From Alistipes sp. (GTDB lineage: Bacteria; Bacteroidota; Bacteroidia; Bacteroidales; Rikenellaceae): a stretch of 64,000 bases of DNA. Below are positions 6,901 to 16,238 of this stretch, one piece after another. Numbering within the stretch: the stretch's first letter is position 1; the number at the start of each line of letters is the position of its first letter. The translations under genes and the position numbers were made by a program. The notes beneath the pieces were generated by a model. It worked only from the letters and a program-made list of their open reading frames with translations, ran no database searches and was not told where the DNA came from. The DNA is taken from positions 186,001-250,000 of the forward strand of contig JAHHQO010000001.1 in the NCBI GenBank assembly GCA_020026335.1, written 5' to 3'.

Positions 6901-6938
6901 AAAAAACGCTATCACACATTCTGTGACAGCGTTTTTTT
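6901..6938 (-). terminator. Terminator of the bat operon
   Basis: AAAAAACGCTATCACA and TGTGACAGCGTTTTTT pair (one mismatch) around CATTC. On the minus strand it follows the last bat gene by about 28 nt and ends in eight T residues. Confidence 0.85.
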
Positions 6939-6966
6939 GTCTTTCGGGGCTTCCTTCACCCGTTTT

Positions 6967-8004
6967 TTACTCGATGTGACGCTCCTCTCTGAAGATGTTG
7001 AGGTGCGCCAACAGCGGATTGCGGCGGTCCAGCAACGCAAATTCGAGGAAGAACAACATGAGAGCAATGCCCAACAGATACTGATACTGCTCGTTGAACT
7101 CCTCGAAACGCAGCATCGACATCTCGGTCTGCTCCATGTCGTTGATGCTCTTGACCACCTCCTCCAGTCCGATGGACTGCTTTGTCGAGCGGACATAGAC
7201 ACCGCCCGTGATGTCGGCAATCTGTTGCAACATCTCCTCGTTGAGCTTCGAGACGACCATGTCGCCCTTCTCGTCCTTGATGAATTCGCTGTCAATCTCT
7301 ATGGGAGCACCCTCCGGAGTACCGATACCGATGGTGAAGATGCGTATGCCCATCTCGGCGGCACGGCGTGCCACGGCTATGGCATCGTCCTCGTGGTTCT
7401 CACCGTCGGTGATGAGTATCATCACACGGCTGTGACTGCCCTCCGTCTCGCTGGAGAACGACAGCAGACCCTGTTCGAGCGCCTTGCCCACTGCCGTACC
7501 CTGCAACTCTATTTGCGAGGGCGACATCTTCTTGGCAAAGGCTTTGGCCATGCGGTAGTCGGAGGTGATGGGCAACTGCACCTTGGGCTCGCCGGCGAAG
7601 ATGACCAGACCCACACGGTCCTGTTTCAGCCCCTCGAAGAGGCGGTTGATGGCGTACTTGGTGCGCTCCAGACGGTTGGGTTCGAAGTCCTCGGCGAGCA
7701 TCGAGTTCGACACATCGACCAGAAGCATCATCTCCACACCCTGCGACTTCTCCTCGCGGAGCTTCGAGCCGAATTGCGGGCGTGCGGCCGCCAGAATGAG
7801 GAAAACCACTGCCGTGAAGAACAACAGGTGTTTGAGCACACGGCGTCCGCGCGACACCTCGGGCATCAGTGGCGAGAGGGTCTCGGGCAGGCCGAAGCGG
7901 GCGAGTTGTTTTCGGCGGTGGTGCACCGCGTAGATATAGAGGCCGATGAGTACCGGCAGGGCACACAACAGCCATAACAATTGTGGATTAGCAAATCGGA
8001 ACAT
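6967..8004 (-). CDS. batB: BatB-like von Willebrand factor A membrane protein
   Basis: A 345-residue protein: two N-terminal membrane helices (about 8-28 and 60-78), a VWA domain (about 90-290) with an intact MIDAS metal site (DVSNS, then T in the second motif, then TDGENHED), and a C-terminal membrane helix (about 305-328). Bacteroidetes Bat proteins form a membrane complex first linked to aerotolerance; the molecular task is not settled. It is the last gene of the operon, 11 nt after batA, and is followed by a terminator. Confidence 0.9.
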   Translation of the reverse strand: MFRFANPQLLWLLCALPVLIGLYIYAVHHRRKQLARFGLPETLSPLMPEVSRGRRVLKHLLFFTAVVFLILAAARPQFGSKLREEKSQGVEMMLLVDVSNSMLAEDFEPNRLERTKYAINRLFEGLKQDRVGLVIFAGEPKVQLPITSDYRMAKAFAKKMSPSQIELQGTAVGKALEQGLLSFSSETEGSHSRVMILITDGENHEDDAIAVARRAAEMGIRIFTIGIGTPEGAPIEIDSEFIKDEKGDMVVSKLNEEMLQQIADITGGVYVRSTKQSIGLEEVVKSINDMEQTEMSMLRFEEFNEQYQYLLGIALMLFFLEFALLDRRNPLLAHLNIFREERHIE

Positions 8005-8015
8005 AGCAGACTAAT

Positions 8016-9008
8016 TTAGGGAATACGCTTCAACACCAGTGTCGAAAGCAGGTATTCCACAACGAGGAGTGCCAGACCTGCAAGCAGCCACTCCAAAAAT
8101 CTCTCGTGATAAATCATACGTTGGGTCACCTCCACCTTGCTCTTTTCCATCTGATTGATTTTGTCGTAGATGGCTTTGAGTTTGGTCTTGTCGGTGGCGC
8201 GGAAATACTCTCCGCCGGTCTTCTCGGCAATCTGTGAGAGGGTTTTCTCGTCAATCTCGACCTTGGCCATGATGGTCTCGCCCGTGGGGTTGCCGTAGAT
8301 GTCCACGGCAGGGTAGGGTGCCATGCCGATGGTACCCACACCGATGGTGTAGACCTTTATTCCCTGTGCCTTGGCGATTTCCGCCGCCGTGAGGGGGGCT
8401 ATCTCGCCGCGGTTGTTCACACCGTCGGTCAGGAGAATGATGACCTTCGATTTGGCCTCGCTCTCTCGCAGGCGGTTGATGGCTGTGGCAAGACCGTTGC
8501 CGATGGCGGTGCCGTCCTCAATCAGACCGCTGCGTATGCGTGAGAGCAGGGTCTGGAGGGTGCTTTGGTCGGTGGTCAGCGGACTTTGGGTGAACGCCTC
8601 GCCGGCGAATGCCACGATACCGATGCGGTCACCGTAGCGGTCGGCAATGAACGAACCGGCCACCTCCCTGGCAGCCGTGATGCGGTCGGGGGTGAAGTCG
8701 CGCGCGAGCATCGAACCCGACACGTCGATGGCCATCATGATGTCGATACCCTCGGTGGAGGTGTGCGACAGCTCCTCCTCGTCCTGCGGACGGGCGAGTG
8801 CCACCACCAGAAGGGCGAAGGCTGCCGCCCGACACACGAAGGGCAGGTGGCGCAGGTAGTATCTCACACTCTTGGGTGCCGAGACCACACCATCGACCGA
8901 TGAAATACGGATAGCCGCCCCGCCCTTCATCACCTGCCAGATGTAGTAGGCAGTCATGGGAATGAGCAGTAGCAGCAATCCTAACCAATAGGGTGATGCA
9001 AAATGCAT
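8016..9008 (-). CDS. batA: BatA-like von Willebrand factor A membrane protein
   Basis: A 330-residue protein with the same layout as its downstream neighbour: two N-terminal membrane helices (about 7-25 and 58-75), a VWA domain with MIDAS motif DVSGSM, a threonine motif and TDGVNNRGE, and a C-terminal membrane helix (about 305-325). The similarity to the next gene indicates an old duplication. It starts 12 nt after the TPR gene. It probably acts at the inner membrane with the VWA domain on one face as a metal-dependent protein interaction module. Confidence 0.9.
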   Translation of the reverse strand: MHFASPYWLGLLLLLIPMTAYYIWQVMKGGAAIRISSVDGVVSAPKSVRYYLRHLPFVCRAAAFALLVVALARPQDEEELSHTSTEGIDIMMAIDVSGSMLARDFTPDRITAAREVAGSFIADRYGDRIGIVAFAGEAFTQSPLTTDQSTLQTLLSRIRSGLIEDGTAIGNGLATAINRLRESEAKSKVIILLTDGVNNRGEIAPLTAAEIAKAQGIKVYTIGVGTIGMAPYPAVDIYGNPTGETIMAKVEIDEKTLSQIAEKTGGEYFRATDKTKLKAIYDKINQMEKSKVEVTQRMIYHERFLEWLLAGLALLVVEYLLSTLVLKRIP

Positions 9009-9020
9009 ATATTCAATATT

Positions 9021-9818
9021 TTACCAATTCTTTTTACTGGGAATGAGGATTCCCTTTCTCTTCTCCTTCAGCTTGTCCTGGGTCTTGTCCTCCTGTGCCT
9101 GTATGGCATCGAGCATCTGTTGTTGCTCCTGGGGCGAAATTCCCGCTTCGGCAGGCTGACCCTCACCCTGTTGCTCCTCCTTGGGGGGCTGGTTGCCCTC
9201 ATCGGGGTTTTGCTTCTGGGGCTGCTGGTCTCCCTTCTGTTGCTGTTGGTCCTTGTCGCCCTGCTGTTGCTCCTTGTCTTTGTTCTGACCCTCTTTCTGC
9301 TGGTCCTGACCGTTTTGATTTTGCTGGTCTTTGTCCTGTTGCTGCTGGTCGTTGTTACCTCCACCGCCGTTCTGCTGCTGGTCGTCGAGCAGGCGTTTGG
9401 TGTAGGCGTAGTTGTACTTGGCCTCCTGGTCGGAGGGGTTGCACAACAACGATTGGCGGTAGCTTTGCAGAGCTTCCTTGTACTTCTTCTGTTGGAACTG
9501 ACTGTTGCCCAGATTGTAGAAGGCTTCGGCACGGTCGGCGTCCGAAAGCAGGGTGTCTGCCAAAACCTGTGTCATGCGCTTCTCGGCCTCCTCATACTTC
9601 TCGCCCTTGTAGAGGGCATTGGAGAGGTTGTAGCCCGCCTCGAAAGAGGTGGGGGCATGACGCAACGCCTCGTCATAACGGGTCACGCTTTCGGCGTACT
9701 CGCCCTTGTTGAAGAGCTTGTTGCCCTTTCTCACCAACCCTCGTTCGGGCAGGTGTTGTGCCACGGCACCCGTGTAAGCCATGAGGGCAAATATCAGATA
9801 GATGAGCTTGTGTCTCAT
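9021..9818 (-). CDS. batC: BatC-like TPR protein with Q/K/D-rich tail
   Basis: A 265-residue exported protein: signal peptide (about 1-20), tandem TPR repeats (about 25-140, for example GEYAESVTRYDEALRHAP and AEAFYNLGNSQFQQKKYKEA), then a long low-complexity segment (about 150-225) of Gln, Lys, Asp, Asn and Pro, and a short conserved-looking end. TPRs suggest it scaffolds the Bat complex in the periplasm. Its start overlaps the preceding gene by 4 nt. In the usual Bacteroides order the TPR gene follows batA and batB; here it precedes them. Confidence 0.85.
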   Translation of the reverse strand: MRHKLIYLIFALMAYTGAVAQHLPERGLVRKGNKLFNKGEYAESVTRYDEALRHAPTSFEAGYNLSNALYKGEKYEEAEKRMTQVLADTLLSDADRAEAFYNLGNSQFQQKKYKEALQSYRQSLLCNPSDQEAKYNYAYTKRLLDDQQQNGGGGNNDQQQQDKDQQNQNGQDQQKEGQNKDKEQQQGDKDQQQQKGDQQPQKQNPDEGNQPPKEEQQGEGQPAEAGISPQEQQQMLDAIQAQEDKTQDKLKEKRKGILIPSKKNW

Positions 9819-10807
9819 TTTGTCGTATTTATGTCCATAGCGTCGGGTTCGCCCAACTCGTTTTCATCGACTATCTTGGTCTCCTCCACAAAGTAGAAGC
9901 ATTTGAGGTAGTCGGCTTCGTTTTGTTCGCTCTCGGGGGTAGCCTTGGCGAACTTCACCAAATCGGCATCGCGGAGTATGGCGGTGAGGTCCATGCGTGC
10001 CTTGTCGGGCATCTCCTCGCCACGCAGTGAGGAGATAATCTCATCGGAGGTCATCTCCATGGCACCCACCTGCCAGCGTGCGGCGATGTAGGTGCGCAGA
10101 ATGTCGCTCAGTGCCGAATAGTATTGCTTGTGGCGGTTGTTCTGCCAGAGTTTCTGGTTGTGCAACTCCTCAAGTGCCTTGATGGCCACCACATGGGGCG
10201 GCTGGGGCGGTGCGGGCTTGAAGATGTCGCCCAGTGCCTTGCCGTGACGCGCGAGGTAGCGCAGGAGGAAGTAGACGGCTGCGGCGATGAGCACTGCCGC
10301 CAAAAGTCCCCACTTGACATAGGAGCTGATCTCCTCGAAACGGAAGGGCAGGTTGCGCTGTGCCTTGAGGTCGTTGATGGACTGCGAGATGGAGTCGATT
10401 TGGAAGGTCGCCACCTTCAACAGCAGGGAGTCGGCGGCCGAGAGGGTGTCGATGATGTTCTTGTCGGCGTAGAGCACCTGCGGAAGTCCGAGGTTGCAGA
10501 TGCCCTCCTCGAAGGCCGCCAGACGGAACTTCTTGCGCAGCTGTATGCGGCGACCGTCCTTGAGGAGCGTATCCACGGGCGACTCGCCCACCAGCTCCAT
10601 GGCATCGTTTCCTTCGGGTTTGACGAATGCCGGGAAGGCGACCTCCTGCATGATGTCTTTCTCGACCTCGATAATCAAATCGAACTGGTCGCCGATAAAC
10701 ACACTGTCGGGTTCCACACGCGCCGTCACACGTGGCGGTTCGTTGGCCGCGCAGGGAAGTGTTACGGCAACGAGTGCCACAAGGAGTGTTGCAATGAGTC
10801 GTTTCAT
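9815..10807 (-). CDS. BatD/DUF4381-like membrane protein of the bat operon
   Basis: A 330-residue protein with a signal peptide (1-21, ending in CAA-NEPP), a beta-rich periplasmic domain (about 25-140, with RVEPDSVFIGDQFDLIIEVE) like the start of BatD, one membrane helix (about 168-187) and a cytoplasmic helical domain containing YYSALSDILRTYIAARW and DADLVKFAKATP. This last part is typical of the DUF4381-type proteins found between DUF58 and batA. It overlaps both neighbours by 4 nt, so it is co-translated. It is shorter than BatD proper (about 600 residues), which I do not find here. Confidence 0.75.
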   Translation of the reverse strand: MKRLIATLLVALVAVTLPCAANEPPRVTARVEPDSVFIGDQFDLIIEVEKDIMQEVAFPAFVKPEGNDAMELVGESPVDTLLKDGRRIQLRKKFRLAAFEEGICNLGLPQVLYADKNIIDTLSAADSLLLKVATFQIDSISQSINDLKAQRNLPFRFEEISSYVKWGLLAAVLIAAAVYFLLRYLARHGKALGDIFKPAPPQPPHVVAIKALEELHNQKLWQNNRHKQYYSALSDILRTYIAARWQVGAMEMTSDEIISSLRGEEMPDKARMDLTAILRDADLVKFAKATPESEQNEADYLKCFYFVEETKIVDENELGEPDAMDINTTK

Positions 10808-11688
10808 CGCTGTTTGAATAATTTTATCAGTTCTTTAACATAATCTTCGTCGGTGGCTATCTCGGCGGTGTCGATGCGGTAGTGACGCAGGGCGTTGAGT
10901 ATTCGCTCGCTGCGCTCCTGCCAGCGTTGGGCGTAGTGCGCCCTCACTTTCGAGGAGGAGGTATCGACCCACACCTTGCGTCCCGACTCGGCGTCCTGCA
11001 ACTCCACGATACCCACATCGGGCAGCTCTGCCTCGCGGGGGTCGTAGACACGTATTCCCACCAGGTCGTGCTTGCTGCCTGCAATCTTCAGGGCACTCTC
11101 CAGCTCCTCGCGGTCGGATGCCGGATTGAGGAAGTCGGAGAGAATGAAGGTGGTGCAGTGCTTCTTGTTCACGTTGGTGAGGAAACGTATGGGTTCCGAC
11201 AGACGCGTGGCCTTCGACGAGGGGACGAAGCCGATGAGCTGACGGATAATCATCAGAATGTGGCTCTTGCCCTTCTTCGGGGGGATAAACTTCTCGATTT
11301 TGTCGGAGAAGAAGATGCAACCCACCTTATCGTTGTTCTGTGCGGCGGAGAAGGCCAGCACGGCGGCGATTTCGGTGATGATGTTCTTCTTGGAGCGTTC
11401 CGTGGAACCGAAGGTGCGTGACGCGGAGACATCGACCAGGAGCATCATCGTCAGCTCGCGCTCCTCCTCATAGACCTTGATGTGGGGTTTGCGCGAACGT
11501 GCCGTCACATTCCAGTCGATGTCGCGGATGTCGTCGCCTGCACGATACTCCCTCACCTCCGAAAACGACATACCCCTGCCGCGGAAAGCCGTATGGTACT
11601 TTCCGGCGAAGATTTCGGTCGAAAGACCGCGGGTCTTGATTTCTATCTTTCGGACACGTTTCAGAATATCGTTCTCAGTTTCCTGCAT
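10804..11688 (-). CDS. DUF58 domain protein
   Basis: A 294-residue soluble protein with the DUF58 signature FRGRGMSFSEVREYRAGDDI followed by RDIDWNVTARS, and a VWA-like fold with the site LLVDVSAS. DUF58 proteins accompany MoxR ATPases and are thought to be their partners or substrates in assembling membrane VWA complexes. The gene starts 2 nt after moxR and overlaps the next gene by 4 nt. Confidence 0.9.
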   Translation of the reverse strand: MQETENDILKRVRKIEIKTRGLSTEIFAGKYHTAFRGRGMSFSEVREYRAGDDIRDIDWNVTARSRKPHIKVYEEERELTMMLLVDVSASRTFGSTERSKKNIITEIAAVLAFSAAQNNDKVGCIFFSDKIEKFIPPKKGKSHILMIIRQLIGFVPSSKATRLSEPIRFLTNVNKKHCTTFILSDFLNPASDREELESALKIAGSKHDLVGIRVYDPREAELPDVGIVELQDAESGRKVWVDTSSSKVRAHYAQRWQERSERILNALRHYRIDTAEIATDEDYVKELIKLFKQR

Positions 11689-11690
11689 CG

Positions 11691-12689
11691 TTAGGGTACG
11701 ATTACGTTGTTCAAAATGTCGGTGATAATCTCTTCGGTGGAGATGTTCTCCGCCTCGGCCTCATAGGTGAGTCCGATACGGTGGCGCAGTACGTCGTGAC
11801 ACACGGCTCTCACGTCCTCGGGAATGACATATCCGCGGCGGCTGATGAAAGCGTAGGCGCGAGCGGCCTTTGCCAGCGAAATCGACGCACGGGGCGAACC
11901 GCCGTAGGCAATCAGATTCTGCAACTTGTCGAGGTTGTACTCCTTGGGTTCGCGGGTGGCGAAGATGATATCGACGATGTATTTCTCGATTTTCTCGTCC
12001 ATGTAGACGTCCTCCACGACCTTACGTGCCTTGACGATGTCGTCGGGGGTGATGACCTTATTGACCTGGGGCATGCCCTGACCCGAAAGGTTCATTCTCA
12101 CGATGTCGCGCTCCTCCTGCTTTTTGGGGTAGGAGATTTTGGCCTTCAGCATGAAACGGTCGACCTGTGCTTCGGGCAGGGGGTAGGTACCCTCCTGTTC
12201 GAGGGGGTTCTGTGTGGCGAGCACCAGGAAGGGCTGGGGCAGGGGATAGGTCTTGTCGCCGATGGTGACCTGACGCTCCTGCATGGCCTCGAGCAGTGCC
12301 GACTGCACCTTGGCAGGCGAACGGTTGATCTCATCGGCCAGCACGAAGTTGGCGAAGATGGGACCCTTTTTCACCACGAAATCCTCGCTCTTCTGCGAGT
12401 AGATGAGTGTACCGAGCAGGTCGGCAGGCAACAGGTCGGGGGTGAACTGAATACGCGAAAAATCGGCATCCACGGCTTTGGCCAGTGTGGTGATGGCCAG
12501 GGTCTTTGCCAGACCGGGAACACCCTCGAGGAGGATGTGGCCGTTGGAGAGCAGACCTATAAGGAGGGTATCGACCAGATGGCTCTGACCGATGATGACT
12601 TTACCCATTTCGCGGCGCAGGGTATCGACGAAAATCGATTCGTTGTTGATGCGCTCGTTGAGTTCTTTGATGTTAATGACGTCACTCAT
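11691..12689 (-). CDS. moxR: MoxR-family AAA+ ATPase
   Basis: A 332-residue AAA+ protein with Walker A GVPGLAKT (about residues 56-63), Walker B VLADEINRSPAK, sensor 1 ATQNPLEQEGTYPLPEAQVDRF, and the C-terminal lid domain. MoxR ATPases act as chaperones for VWA-domain proteins. It is the first gene of a six-gene operon (moxR, DUF58, BatD-like, TPR, batA, batB) that extends to 6967. A -7 element lies at 12745-12752, giving a leader of about 50 nt. Confidence 0.93.
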   Translation of the reverse strand: MSDVINIKELNERINNESIFVDTLRREMGKVIIGQSHLVDTLLIGLLSNGHILLEGVPGLAKTLAITTLAKAVDADFSRIQFTPDLLPADLLGTLIYSQKSEDFVVKKGPIFANFVLADEINRSPAKVQSALLEAMQERQVTIGDKTYPLPQPFLVLATQNPLEQEGTYPLPEAQVDRFMLKAKISYPKKQEERDIVRMNLSGQGMPQVNKVITPDDIVKARKVVEDVYMDEKIEKYIVDIIFATREPKEYNLDKLQNLIAYGGSPRASISLAKAARAYAFISRRGYVIPEDVRAVCHDVLRHRIGLTYEAEAENISTEEIITDILNNVIVP

Positions 12690-12744
12690 TGTAATTTTGT
12701 ATTTCGTTTTTTATTATTGTCCGTAGGAATTAACGTAAATCATA

Positions 12745-12752
12745 CAAAGTTA
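12745..12752 (-). promoter_or_regulatory. -7 promoter element of the moxR-bat operon
   Basis: The minus strand reads TAACTTTG, 56 nt upstream of the moxR ATG. It lies only about 40 nt from the divergent -7 element of uvrD, so the two promoters share their upstream DNA. Confidence 0.6.
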
Positions 12753-12788
12753 TTATTTTTTTTGGGAAAAAACTAACTTTATTCTTCG

Positions 12789-12796
12789 TAACTTTG
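12789..12796 (+). promoter_or_regulatory. -7 promoter element of uvrD, almost touching the start codon
   Basis: TAACTTTG ends 5 nt before the ATG at 12802. If used, transcription would start at or next to the A of the start codon and the message would be leaderless. Confidence 0.5.
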
Positions 12797-12801
12797 CCCT
12801 C

Positions 12802-15279
12802 ATGGAAACCAGAGCTTCACAGATTTTGGCGGGACTCAACCCCGCACAGCGAGACGCTGTCGTCAATTACGATTCCCCCTCGCTGATTATTGCCGGTGCC
12901 GGTTCGGGCAAGACCCGCGTGCTGACATCGCGTATCGCCTACATGATTGAACAGGGTGTCAAACCCTACAACATTCTGGCACTGACCTTCACCAATAAAG
13001 CCGCCGAGCAGATGCGCGAGCGTATCGCACAGATGATGCCCGACGGCAGTTCGCGTTATATCCGTATGGGTACCTTCCACTCGGTCTTTGCGCGTATACT
13101 GCGCGAGAATGCCGAGCTGATAGGCTTCCCCGAGGCCTTCACCATCTATGAGCCTTCCGATGTGAAGCATCTGTTGAAGGAGATTGTGGCGGAGATGCAC
13201 CTCGACCCCGACAAGTACAAACCCAACCGTCTGGCTTCGCGTATCTCCTACGCCAAGAACTGTCTGGTCACCCCCGGTGCCTACCTCGCCAATACGGTCT
13301 ATGCCACCGAGGACCGCCATTCGCAGATTCCCGAATTCGGCAACATCTACAACACCTACTGTATGCGTTGCAAGCGCAACGGTGCGATGGATTTCGATGA
13401 CCTGCTCCTGCAAACCAACATCCTCCTGCGCGACTGCCCCGAGGTGCTGGCTCGTTATCAGGAGTTGTTCCAATACGTTCTGGTTGATGAGTATCAGGAC
13501 ACCAACTACGCGCAGTATATCATCATCCGCCGCCTTTCGCAACACCACTCCAAGGTGTGTGTGGTGGGTGACGATGCGCAGTCGATTTATTCGTTCCGCG
13601 GTGCCAAGATTGAGAATATCCTCTCCTTCAAGAAGGATTATCCCACGGCAAAGGTCTTCAAGCTGGAGCAGAACTACCGCTCGACCCGCACCATTGTCGA
13701 TGCCGCCAACTCGGTGATTGTCAAGAACGAACACCGTATGGACAAGACCTGCTTCTCGGAGGGCGAAGTGGGCGATAAAATCAAGGTGCTCAAGTCGTAC
13801 ACCGACCGCGAGGAGGCCGACCTTGTGGTGTCGGCACTGCGCGACAAGATACGCTCCGACAGCAACAACACATGGGCGGACGCCGTGGTGCTCTACCGCA
13901 CCAACAACCAGTCGAAGGCCATCGAGGACAACCTCCGCCGTCGCGGCATTCCCTACCGCATCTACCGCGGTCAGTCGTTCTACGACCACAAGGAGGTGAA
14001 GGATTTGATGGCCTACATCCGTCTGGTCATCAATCCGCGTGACGATGAGGCCTTCACCCGCATCATCAACTATCCCACCCGCGGAATCGGTGCCACCACC
14101 GTGGAGCGTATCGCCGCCATTGCCCACGCGAAGGGGGTGTCGATGTGGGAAGCGGTCGATACGCTGGTCTCCGAACCCGTCACCGACACCGTGCAGAAAG
14201 CCATTGCGCGCAAGGTTGCGGACTTCGTGAAGCTCATTCGCGAGCTCTCGCTCTCGCGCACCGACAAGGGACTCTACGAGTTCGGTCTCGACATTGCCAA
14301 CCGTTCGGGTATCCTGGCACTCTATCGTCAGGACAGGGCGGTTGAGGCGAAGACGGCCGTGGATAACATCGAGGAGTTGCTCAACACCATGCAGGATTTC
14401 AAGGAGCGTTGCGATGCCGAAATCCGCAACGGCGAGCGTGAGGAGGGCAACGAGGCGACCATCGAGGAGTGGTTGCAGAATGTGATGTTGCTCACCGACA
14501 TGGACAACGAAGACCCCGACGAGCAGAACAAGGTCACACTGATGACCGTGCACGCCGCCAAGGGTCTGGAATTCAAATACGTATATATCGTGGGCATGGA
14601 GGACAAACTCTTCCCCTCGCAGATGGCGATGGAGAGTGCCGAGGGACTTGAGGAGGAGCGCCGTCTGTTCTACGTGGCACTCACACGTGCCAAGGTGTCG
14701 GCGACCCTCTCCTATGCCGAGATGCGCTACAAGTGGGGCAACATGGAGTTCTCCCACCCCAGCCGCTTCCTCGATGAGATTGACCCCCGTTACCTCGACC
14801 GCGAGGACGAGGGCGGTCACGACTCGTCACGCGATGCCGACGAGGAGAACCTCTCGGCGGTGGACCGCCTGCGCCGCCGCTACGATTACCGCCTGCAGGA
14901 GAAAATCTCGGGCGCCTCACCGCGTGACGGCGAGTCGGGCAAGGCACACTTCTACCGCACCTCGCAGGAGGACAGAATGAAGCATCAGACCTACTCTCGC
15001 CGACCTGCCGCTCCCGCATCAGAACCCTCGCCGCGCGTCTCCACCGCAGGACTTACACGCATCCCCGTGTCGCGTCCTGCCACCGCTTCGGCTGCACCCT
15101 CCGCCACCACATCGGTGGGCGGTTTCTCGGTGGGTGACCGCGTGTCGCACCCCAAATTCGGTGCAGGCATCATTCGCAACATCGAGGACGGAGGTACCGA
15201 CCACAAATTAGTGGTGGCGTTCGACTCGGTGGGCGAGAAACTCCTGCTGGCACGATTTGCTAAACTGACTAAACTTTAG
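12802..15279 (+). CDS. uvrD: UvrD/PcrA-type ATP-dependent DNA helicase
   Basis: An 825-residue superfamily 1A helicase. Motifs in order: Q-motif GLNPAQRDAV, Walker A AGAGSGKT (about residues 32-39), TFTNKAA, DEYQDTN, GDDAQSIYSFRGA, QNYRS, then VTLMTVHAAKGLEF and VALTRA near residues 580-640. A linker of about 100 residues rich in Ser, Arg and Pro leads to a C-terminal Tudor/SH3-like segment (VGDRVSHPKFGAGIIRNIED). It unwinds DNA 3'-5' in excision and mismatch repair and clears transcription or replication blocks. The downstream glycosyltransferase starts 4 nt after the stop. Confidence 0.95.
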   Translation: METRASQILAGLNPAQRDAVVNYDSPSLIIAGAGSGKTRVLTSRIAYMIEQGVKPYNILALTFTNKAAEQMRERIAQMMPDGSSRYIRMGTFHSVFARILRENAELIGFPEAFTIYEPSDVKHLLKEIVAEMHLDPDKYKPNRLASRISYAKNCLVTPGAYLANTVYATEDRHSQIPEFGNIYNTYCMRCKRNGAMDFDDLLLQTNILLRDCPEVLARYQELFQYVLVDEYQDTNYAQYIIIRRLSQHHSKVCVVGDDAQSIYSFRGAKIENILSFKKDYPTAKVFKLEQNYRSTRTIVDAANSVIVKNEHRMDKTCFSEGEVGDKIKVLKSYTDREEADLVVSALRDKIRSDSNNTWADAVVLYRTNNQSKAIEDNLRRRGIPYRIYRGQSFYDHKEVKDLMAYIRLVINPRDDEAFTRIINYPTRGIGATTVERIAAIAHAKGVSMWEAVDTLVSEPVTDTVQKAIARKVADFVKLIRELSLSRTDKGLYEFGLDIANRSGILALYRQDRAVEAKTAVDNIEELLNTMQDFKERCDAEIRNGEREEGNEATIEEWLQNVMLLTDMDNEDPDEQNKVTLMTVHAAKGLEFKYVYIVGMEDKLFPSQMAMESAEGLEEERRLFYVALTRAKVSATLSYAEMRYKWGNMEFSHPSRFLDEIDPRYLDREDEGGHDSSRDADEENLSAVDRLRRRYDYRLQEKISGASPRDGESGKAHFYRTSQEDRMKHQTYSRRPAAPASEPSPRVSTAGLTRIPVSRPATASAAPSATTSVGGFSVGDRVSHPKFGAGIIRNIEDGGTDHKLVVAFDSVGEKLLLARFAKLTKL

Positions 15280-15283
15280 AGCG

Positions 15284-16213
15284 ATGAACAAACCCCTGGT
15301 TTCGGTGCTGATGACCACCTACAACCATGAGAAATACCTGCGCCGTGCGGTAGACAGCGTGCTGGCGCAACAGACCGATTTCGATTACGAGCTGGTGCTG
15401 GGTGAGGATTGCAGTACGGACTCCACGCCGGGCATCTGCCACGAGTACGAAGCCCTCTACCCCCAGCGGGTGAGGGTGGTGACCGGCCCCGAGAATGTGG
15501 GCTGGAGGGCCAACTACCGCCGCACGTTCGATGCCTGCCGAGGCAAGTATGTGGCGTTCTGCGACGGTGACGACTGGTGGAGCCGCACCGACAAGCTCCA
15601 GCGTCAGGTCGATTTGTTAGAGTCCCACCCCAAGGCGGGAATGTGCTACACGGGCTTCTCCAACTACTACGAGAAGGACGGTCGCACGGTGCCCGACACG
15701 GGCGAGCAGTACCTCGATTTCGACCGCCTGCTCCTGCGGATGTCGGTCTGCAACTGCACTGCCGTGGCACGCCGCGACTTGGTGGAGGTCTATTACAACG
15801 AGGTGCAACCCCAAAACCACCCCGAGTGGCTCACCGACGATGCTCCCATGTGGTTGTGGTTTGCCGCCAAGAGTCGCCTGTGCGCCCTGCCCGATGATAT
15901 GGCGGTGCACCGCCGTTTGTCCGACAGCGTGTCGCACAGCACGGACTATCGCCACCGCATGGCGTTCTGCGATTCGCTGATGGACATCAGCGAGTGGATG
16001 GACTCCCACTACGGCGAGGGTTGCAACTGCTTCCGTATTCGCCGCAAACGCTCCTCGGTGGCACTGTGGGTGCTGTCGTTCAACGGTGGTCTGAAGGAGT
16101 ACATCGAACGCTGGACGCTCGATATGCGCAATACGCCCCGACTGGCACTCTGCCCCGAAGGTTACGGACTGCTGGCGAAGAAAATCCTCTTCCGCACGGG
16201 ACTGCGCCTCTGA
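15284..16213 (+). CDS. Family 2 glycosyltransferase
   Basis: A 309-residue GT-A fold enzyme starting MNKPLVSVLMTTYNHEKYL; the first 110 residues hold the nucleotide-sugar site, with EDCSTDST and the DXD-like GDDWWSRTDK. Residues 110-230 form the acceptor half with a conserved TDDAPMWLWFA segment. There is no membrane helix. The substrate cannot be read from the sequence; surface polysaccharide or glycoprotein synthesis is likely. It sits between two DNA-repair genes (uvrD and nth) in what looks like one transcript. Confidence 0.9.
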   Translation: MNKPLVSVLMTTYNHEKYLRRAVDSVLAQQTDFDYELVLGEDCSTDSTPGICHEYEALYPQRVRVVTGPENVGWRANYRRTFDACRGKYVAFCDGDDWWSRTDKLQRQVDLLESHPKAGMCYTGFSNYYEKDGRTVPDTGEQYLDFDRLLLRMSVCNCTAVARRDLVEVYYNEVQPQNHPEWLTDDAPMWLWFAAKSRLCALPDDMAVHRRLSDSVSHSTDYRHRMAFCDSLMDISEWMDSHYGEGCNCFRIRRKRSSVALWVLSFNGGLKEYIERWTLDMRNTPRLALCPEGYGLLAKKILFRTGLRL

Positions 16214-16238
16214 TAACCCGATTTAAACCCTGTCAGCC

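Noticed and set aside
12817..14820. Minus-strand open frame of about 667 codons opposite uvrD
   Set aside because: Antisense shadow of a clear helicase gene, without motifs of its own. The same applies to 18513-20183 and 53556-55577 (minus) and 20123-21418 and 42537-44942 (plus).
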